Notes under the pieces: generated by a model | The model's input: the letters and a program-made list of their open reading frames with translations, nothing else | Database searches by the model: none | Told to the model about the DNA's origin: nothing | Assembly: GCA_964486625.1 (NCBI GenBank) | Contig: CAZANW010000072.1 | Coordinates: forward strand, 1 to 9,122 | Reading direction: 5' to 3' | Source of the DNA: JAWCQZ01 sp964486625 | Lineage (GTDB): Archaea; Halobacteriota; Syntropharchaeia; JACQPP01 | DNA length: 9,122 nt | Made by a program: the position numbers and the translations under genes | In this document: piece after piece, positions 4,843-9,122 of the stretch | Layout of the letters: each line of letters begins with the position of its first letter | Numbering within the stretch: position 1 is the first letter of the stretch

Positions 4843-7656
4843 TCAGGTTGCTAGGCTCGGCGTTCCGGGCTGCGTCTCCACCCAAATCGCCGGCCGGAAC
4901 GGCAGCGCCCCCTTGGCCCGGCCCGCCGGGTCCTCCCTCGGCGCCCCGGCGTCCTGCAGCTCGACCGGGCACCGGAACTCCCTCCGGAGGAAGGGGAGGG
5001 CCCCCTCCAGGATTCGCGGCTCGTCGAGCCCCGCCAGCGCTAACGCGGTCCCGGGGCCGATGGAATGGATGTGGCCCTGGAGCTTCGACGCGACCCGGGC
5101 CACCTCGGCCATCCGCTCCTTCAGGGCGGTGTCTTTCTGGGCCTCGGCCATGAGGCCTTTCATCTCCGGGTTCTTCAAGGCCGACTTGAACAGCCTCCGG
5201 CTCCAGCCGGGCGCGGCGTAGAGCACCACCCGCTTCGGCGTCGCCCCGGTGACCCGGAGAATCTCCTGGAGGTCGGCGACCACCCGCCCCACCAGCCCCT
5301 CGGCCACCTCCGCTTTCGGGTCGAGGAGTTCGCGGTCGACGAACGGGTAGGCCTCCGCCTCTACCGGTTTCGCGGAAACCTTCCGCCACAGGGCCGCCGC
5401 CGTCCTCGGCACGAAGGGGGCCATGAGAAGGACCCACGCCCGGGCCGCCTGGCGGAGCGCGTGGCGCGCCCCGGGCCGCCTCGGGTCGGTCCTCCTCCGG
5501 AACCACCGGACGTCCTCCAAGAGGCCGTAGAGCGCCTCCTGGGCCGCCTGCCGCGTCTGGAACTTCTCCATCGCCTCGGCGGCGGCCCCGGCCCGCCGCT
5601 GGACCTTGGAAAGGAGCCACCGGTCGATGGGCTCCAAAGGCGGTTTTCCGGACGGCTTGCTCCTCAGCCCCTCCGCGGCGAGCCGCCGGAACGCATCCAG
5701 GGCGCGGGCCGCCCCCTGGACCGCCTCCTCCCTCCAGTCGAAGTCCTGCCACGGCTCGGCGCTGGAGACGAGGAAGAAGCGGACCGTGTCGGTCCCGTAT
5801 TTTTTCAGGGCGTCCCCGAGGCGCACCACGTTCCCCTTCGAGGAGGACATCTTCGCCCCCTCCAAGAGGCCGATGCCGAAGACCACGATGCCCTTCGGCT
5901 GGTGGCGCTTCGGGAAGAGCGCCGCGTGGTGGAACACTTGGAAGGTGAGGTGGTTCCCGACGAGGTCCTTGGCGGAGAACCGGTAGTCGTAGGGGTACCA
6001 GTAGAGGAACTCCCGTCGCATCTTTTGAAGGTCGGAAACCTTGACACCGACTTTCTTTGGGTCTCCCTTCCCCTGGAAGATGTACTCGAACAGCTGGTCG
6101 CTGAACCGGGACATGGGGACTTTGTTCAGGTGGTGGGCCACCGTGTAGTAGGCCATGTAAATCACCGAGTCGGAGAGGGGCTCGATGATTTGGCCCGGGT
6201 CCCACTGGAACGTCGTCCCGAGCCCCACCCGCCGGGTGCAGGCCCACTCCTCCAGCCAGTCCACCGTGTGGAGGAACTGGGCGGTGATTTCCGGGGGCAC
6301 GAAGTGGATGCGGCCCATGGACTCCCTGGCCTGGGCCTTCCAGGCGGGGTCGGAGTATTTCAGGAACCACTGGTCGGTGAGAATCTTCACGAAGCACTCG
6401 GTGTTGCACCGGCAGACCACGGGCCCGCCGGTGAAGTCGTGGAGGACCGGGGCCCCGAGCCTCTCCTTGACCCGGTCCCGGGCCTGGGCCACCGGGAGGC
6501 CCCCGACCTCCGGGAGCCCCTCCTTCATCCTCCCCTTCACCAGTTCGTCGCGGTAGAGCTGCTCCGTCGCCTTCGCGAGGTTGGGGTCGGCCTGACCCGA
6601 GATGCTCAGGCGGGCGCAGATGTCGGCCGCGGGGACCGGCCCGTAGCCGGGGGCGTCGATGATGGGAATCGGCTCCAAGGGGGCCACCACGTCGGCGAGG
6701 CCGTCCGGCGCCCGCTTCAGGTCCGCGAGGCCCGCGTAGTCGTAGGGGGCGTGGGCGGGGACCGAGAAGACGACGCCGGTCCCGACCTTGGGGTCCACGA
6801 GCGGCGCGGGAAGGACCGGGACCCTCTTTCCGGTGAGGGGGGTCTCGGCCACGGCCCGGACAAGGCTCCGGCCCGGGACCTCCCCGAGGACCTCGACCGA
6901 GCGCATCTGGTTCCTCAGCTTCTCGACCGCGGGTCTCGAGACCACCCAGGTCTCCTTCCCGTCCACGCGGACCTTGAGGTAGGTCTCGTCGGGCTTCACC
7001 CAGAGGTTGGTCGTCCCGAAGAGGGTCTCGGGCCGGAGGGTCGCGGCCGGGAGCAACGTCCCGTCCTCGAGGCGGAAGGGCAGGAGGGTGTACTCGACGA
7101 TGGCGGCCGAGTCCCCCTGGAGGAGGTCGTGGTCCCCGACCGCGTTTTTGTCGTTGGGGCACCACTTCACCGGGTGCTGGCCCTTGTGGACGAGCCCGGC
7201 CGCCATGAGGCGCCGGTACTGCCACTCGATGAACTTCTTGTAGCGCGGGTCGATGGTCTTGAAGGTCCTCCGCCAGTCAATCGCGAGGCCGAGGTCGGTC
7301 ATGTTGCGGCGGTACTCCTTCGAGAAGTAGTCCACGATGACCTCGGGCTCGGTGAACCTCTCCAGGGTCCTCTTCGGGACCCGGTAGAGGTCGCCGTAGA
7401 GCCAGAGCGCCTTCGGGTCCTTCCGCTTGATGCGCTCCGAGATGCCCACCACGGGGGTCCCGGTGCAGTGGAACCCCATGGGGTAGAGGGCGTTCTTCCC
7501 GCGCATCCGCTGGAAGCGGGCCACCACGTCGGGGACGGTGTAGGTCCTCCCGTGGCCCACGTGCATCCCCCCGCTCGGGTAGGGGTAGGCCACCGTGAGG
7601 TAGAATTTGGGCTTTCCCGGGACCGGGTCGGCCTCGCCCGGCCGCGCTCTCGCCAT
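4843..7656 (-). CDS. leuS: Leucyl-tRNA synthetase, archaeal type
   Basis: Class Ia synthetase that charges tRNA-Leu with leucine in the cytoplasm, with proofreading. 937 residues, the usual archaeal length. The HIGH motif is HVGH (32-35) after AYPYPSGGM. The inserted editing domain shows TLRPETLFGTTNLWV (206-220) and GTGVVFSVPAHAPYDY (292-307), with the conserved Asp at 306. The KMSKS motif is KMSSS (602-606). Between them are the family segments VVCRC, TDQWFLKY and SDSVIYMAYYT. The helical anticodon-binding domain and the archaeal C-terminal extension follow. The catalytic and editing motifs I can check are intact. ATG 7656 leaves a normal 18-residue lead-in to the first beta strand. A TATA-like GTTTTTAA is centred 27-28 bp upstream, which argues for a leaderless mRNA. 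The gene lies 31 bp downstream of a regulator and 13 bp upstream of repeat copy 2. Confidence 0.98.
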   Translation of the reverse strand: MARARPGEADPVPGKPKFYLTVAYPYPSGGMHVGHGRTYTVPDVVARFQRMRGKNALYPMGFHCTGTPVVGISERIKRKDPKALWLYGDLYRVPKRTLERFTEPEVIVDYFSKEYRRNMTDLGLAIDWRRTFKTIDPRYKKFIEWQYRRLMAAGLVHKGQHPVKWCPNDKNAVGDHDLLQGDSAAIVEYTLLPFRLEDGTLLPAATLRPETLFGTTNLWVKPDETYLKVRVDGKETWVVSRPAVEKLRNQMRSVEVLGEVPGRSLVRAVAETPLTGKRVPVLPAPLVDPKVGTGVVFSVPAHAPYDYAGLADLKRAPDGLADVVAPLEPIPIIDAPGYGPVPAADICARLSISGQADPNLAKATEQLYRDELVKGRMKEGLPEVGGLPVAQARDRVKERLGAPVLHDFTGGPVVCRCNTECFVKILTDQWFLKYSDPAWKAQARESMGRIHFVPPEITAQFLHTVDWLEEWACTRRVGLGTTFQWDPGQIIEPLSDSVIYMAYYTVAHHLNKVPMSRFSDQLFEYIFQGKGDPKKVGVKVSDLQKMRREFLYWYPYDYRFSAKDLVGNHLTFQVFHHAALFPKRHQPKGIVVFGIGLLEGAKMSSSKGNVVRLGDALKKYGTDTVRFFLVSSAEPWQDFDWREEAVQGAARALDAFRRLAAEGLRSKPSGKPPLEPIDRWLLSKVQRRAGAAAEAMEKFQTRQAAQEALYGLLEDVRWFRRRTDPRRPGARHALRQAARAWVLLMAPFVPRTAAALWRKVSAKPVEAEAYPFVDRELLDPKAEVAEGLVGRVVADLQEILRVTGATPKRVVLYAAPGWSRRLFKSALKNPEMKGLMAEAQKDTALKERMAEVARVASKLQGHIHSIGPGTALALAGLDEPRILEGALPFLRREFRCPVELQDAGAPREDPAGRAKGALPFRPAIWVETQPGTPSLAT

Positions 7657-7657
7657 T

Positions 7658-7672
7658 CCCCCCGGAGGGGGG
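7658..7672 (-). other. Perfect C6/G6 hairpin abutting the leuS start codon
   Basis: CCCCCC, a TCC loop and GGGGGG lie between the TATA-like box and the ATG, ending one base before the start codon. If transcription starts at the ATG the hairpin is only in DNA. If it starts earlier, the stem would cover any ribosome binding site. It may simply reflect base composition. Confidence 0.35.
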
Positions 7673-7679
7673 CGCGGGC

Positions 7680-7687
7680 TTAAAAAC
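7680..7687 (-). promoter_or_regulatory. TATA-like box of leuS
   Basis: GTTTTTAA on the minus strand, the most A/T-rich patch nearby, centred 27-28 bp upstream of the leuS ATG. It begins directly after the TGA of the preceding regulator gene, so leuS probably has its own promoter even though it is close to that gene. Confidence 0.6.
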
Positions 7688-8326
7688 TCAGCCGAAGGCC
7701 GACTCCAGCAGTTTCCGGTTGGCCCGCCGGAGGAGGGCCATCACCGAGGAGGGGTCGCGGTGCGCCATGCGGGCCAGCTCCCGGAGGGTGACCCGCCGGG
7801 GGGTCTCGTAGTAGCCGAGGGCGTAGGCGGCCTGGAGGGTCTCCCGCTGCTTGGGGGTCAGGTCCTCCAGGAACTGCACCGCCCGGGCGTCGAGGGGCTC
7901 GAAGCGGACGGCCTCGAAGGGGATGCCCATCCCCCGGGCGAAGTCGAGGAACTCCTGGAGGCGGGCCCGCTCCCCCACCAACGTGGTGAGGAGTTTCTTG
8001 CCCCGGGCTTCGGAGAACGGGCCGAGGATGATGTCGGGGAAGGGGTCGAACACCTTGTGCATGGCGGGGGTGACCGAGAGGGTCGTCAGGACGACCCACT
8101 CCTCCCCCTCCTTCCGCAGGAACTTTCCCTCCTTGAACACCGGGTCGGCGAGCCACTCCTCCGGGAGCAGGTCCTTCCTCCGGGGCCGGACCCTTTTGAC
8201 GAGGGTCATGCTCTCGGCGTCCATGCGGAGGGTGTAGGAGGCGAGGGTCTCCACGTCCTTGTGGAAGAAGCCGTAGCCGAAGGCGTCGAGCCCCTCCAGG
8301 GGGAGGGCGATGGTGAGTTTTTCCAT
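7688..8326 (-). CDS. HTH_10 (bacterio-opsin activator-type) transcriptional regulator, paralog A
   Basis: 212 residues. The C-terminal part (156-207) starts LTPKQRETLQAAY, continues with 'ALGYYETPRRVTLRELA' and ends DPSSVMALLRRA, a clear HTH_10 (Bat-type) DNA-binding domain known from archaeal regulators. The N-terminal 150 residues have no cysteine cluster or known sensor motif that I can name. They probably form the sensing or dimer domain, and the signal is unknown. It aligns without gaps to the upstream gene (115 of 212 identical, highest in the HTH and at DLLPEEWLA, 52-60), so the two arose by tandem duplication. ATG 8326 has a TATA-like box 28 bp upstream, and a pair of CCGAT/ATCGG palindromes lies further upstream. 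leuS follows after 31 bp. Whether this regulator controls leuS is unknown. Confidence 0.88.
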   Translation of the reverse strand: MEKLTIALPLEGLDAFGYGFFHKDVETLASYTLRMDAESMTLVKRVRPRRKDLLPEEWLADPVFKEGKFLRKEGEEWVVLTTLSVTPAMHKVFDPFPDIILGPFSEARGKKLLTTLVGERARLQEFLDFARGMGIPFEAVRFEPLDARAVQFLEDLTPKQRETLQAAYALGYYETPRRVTLRELARMAHRDPSSVMALLRRANRKLLESAFG

Positions 8327-8350
8327 CTCTCCCCCCCGTTTGGCGTGGGT

Positions 8351-8358
8351 CTTAAGAG
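8351..8358 (-). promoter_or_regulatory. TATA-like box of regulator A
   Basis: CTCTTAAG on the minus strand, centred about 28 bp upstream of the ATG at 8326. It contains the TAA stop codon of the preceding paralog (8352-8354). The spacing matches the boxes of leuS and the MoxR-type ATPase and suggests a leaderless mRNA. Confidence 0.5.
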
Positions 8359-9062
8359 GCCTTCGGGCCCCCGGGCGCCGATATCGGATTCCGATGCATC
8401 GGGTGGAGGGGCGGGGGAACTCCTTGACCGAACGCCTCCTCCAGCATCCGCTTCTGGGCCCGCCGGAGGAGGGCCATCACCGAGGAGGGGTCCCGCCGGA
8501 GCGTCTGGGCCAGCTCCCGGAGGGTGACCCGGCGCGGGGTCTCGAAGTATCCGAGGGCGTAGGCGGCCCTCAGGGCCTGCTGCTGCCGGGGCGTCAGCGC
8601 CTCCAGCCGGTCGCGGGTCTCGGAACTCACCGGCTCGAAGCGGACCACCTCGACCGGGAGCCCTTTCCCCCGGGCCCACGCGAGGTAGCTCTGGAGGCGT
8701 CCCCGCTCCCCCAGGAGGCTGAACTCGATGGCGCGCTCCCGGACCCCCGTGAACTGGTGGAGGTAGAGGTCGGGGAAGGTGGAGAGGAACTCCCTGACGA
8801 CGGGCGAGGGGCGGACGGTCACCAGGACCAGCCACTCCCCCCCGTCGCCCCTGAGGAACTTCCCCCGCACCACGGCGGGGTTGGCCAGCCATTCTTCGGG
8901 GAGGAGGTCCGGCCGGAGCGGGCGGACCCGCAGGAGAAGGGTGATGAGCCTGCGGTCCATCCGGAGGATGTGGGAGGCGTGGCGCTCCACACCCTCGAAG
9001 AGATTGCCGAAGCCGTAGGAGCCGAGGGTCTCCGCGGGGACGGTGGCGGTGAGCCTCTCCAT
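8352..9062 (-). CDS. HTH_10 (bacterio-opsin activator-type) transcriptional regulator, paralog B
   Basis: 236 residues. Residues 1-212 align end to end with paralog A, with the HTH_10 domain at 156-207 (LTPRQQQALRAAY, YFETPRRVTLRELA, DPSSVMALLRRA). The recognition-helix segment is identical to A, so both may bind the same site. The preceding helix differs (QTLRR against RMAHR), as does most of the sensor domain, so the signals may differ. After F211-G212, where A stops with TGA, B continues with Q213 (CAA, one base from TAA) and a 24-residue Pro-rich tail with no domain features. This looks like read-through into a former intergenic stretch. ATG 9062 is supported by exact N-terminal alignment with A. 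Unlike A, there is no TATA-like patch 28 bp upstream. Instead a hairpin like an insertion-element end lies there. Confidence 0.85.
   Translation of the reverse strand: MERLTATVPAETLGSYGFGNLFEGVERHASHILRMDRRLITLLLRVRPLRPDLLPEEWLANPAVVRGKFLRGDGGEWLVLVTVRPSPVVREFLSTFPDLYLHQFTGVRERAIEFSLLGERGRLQSYLAWARGKGLPVEVVRFEPVSSETRDRLEALTPRQQQALRAAYALGYFETPRRVTLRELAQTLRRDPSSVMALLRRAQKRMLEEAFGQGVPPPLHPMHRNPISAPGGPKAS
8378..8402. promoter_or_regulatory. Twin CCGAT/ATCGG palindromes, candidate operator upstream of regulator A
   Basis: CCGATATCGG (8378-8387) and CCGATGCATCGG (8391-8402) are perfect palindromes of 10 and 12 bp, three bases apart, built on the same half-site. They lie in the extra tail of paralog B, 20-50 bp upstream of the TATA-like box of paralog A, where an archaeal activator or autoregulator would bind. 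The block is locally richer in A/T than its surroundings. Function is inferred from symmetry and position. Confidence 0.5.
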
Positions 9063-9092
9063 CCCAGCCTCTTCCGCGCCGGAACTGACCTA

Positions 9093-9112
9093 CCCCGGCC
9101 TGAAGGCCGGGG
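9093..9112 (-). repeat. Perfect 8-bp hairpin, possible right end of an IS200/IS605-type element
   Basis: CCCCGGCC, a TTCA loop on the minus strand and GGCCGGGG, followed on that strand by TAGGTCAG. From memory, many archaeal tnpB elements end with a C-rich/G-rich hairpin of this form (…CTTCAGG… then GGGGTAGTTCA). If so, tnpB would lie just outside the window, beyond 9122, on the minus strand. An ordinary intergenic hairpin or terminator of an off-window gene is the alternative. Confidence 0.4.
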
Positions 9113-9122
9113 GGTCATGACG

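Noticed and set aside
5065..7683. 872-codon open frame on the plus strand
   Set aside because: It is antisense to leuS, whose motifs are complete. The product is a biased Gly/Arg/Val/Glu-rich sequence without domains.
1..9122. CRISPR array, complete transposon, defence island or riboswitch (including a cobalamin riboswitch before cbiB)
   Set aside because: No regularly spaced repeats, transposase or nuclease genes, or B12-box-like sequence upstream of 4646 were visible.

Overview
The window looks like chromosomal DNA of a G+C-rich archaeon. The evidence is a full-length archaeal/eukaryotic-type leucyl-tRNA synthetase, two regulators with a bacterio-opsin-activator (HTH_10) DNA-binding domain, a tRNA-Gly gene without an encoded CCA end, and TATA-like boxes about 28 bp upstream of several start codons, as expected for leaderless archaeal transcripts. 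A high-GC Thermoplasmatota-like lineage is my best guess, but that placement is inference. Coding density is high and most genes lie on the minus strand.

Layout from left to right. Positions 1-340 are less G+C-rich than the rest. They hold a small, possibly truncated helix-turn-helix-like ORF (minus) and the first copy of a 67-bp palindromic repeat. A TIM-barrel, glycoside-hydrolase-like protein follows on the plus strand. Its end overlaps the convergent gene of a MoxR-type AAA+ ATPase (minus), which sits 52 bp downstream of a multi-pass membrane protein with a cytoplasmic helical tail. A plus-strand tRNA-Gly(TCC) with its own TATA box comes next, followed by a truncated copy of its acceptor stem and T-arm 3' strand. 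Convergent to it is cbiB, a membrane enzyme of cobalamin synthesis. The second copy of the 67-bp repeat lies between cbiB and leuS. Upstream of leuS are two tandem paralogous HTH_10 regulators (54% identical over 212 gapless residues). The window ends in a perfect 8-bp hairpin that resembles the right end of an IS200/IS605-type element.

The gene set combines translation (leuS, tRNA-Gly), a cofactor step (cbiB), a probable ATPase/membrane-protein pair, and regulation. I see no single operon. At least three minus-strand genes appear to have their own TATA boxes, two of them at the stop codon of the preceding gene. The most interesting signals are a pair of CCGAT/ATCGG palindromes upstream of the second regulator's promoter, the 67-bp repeat pair, and the tRNA-Gly mini-copy. 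I see no defence island, CRISPR array or complete mobile element.
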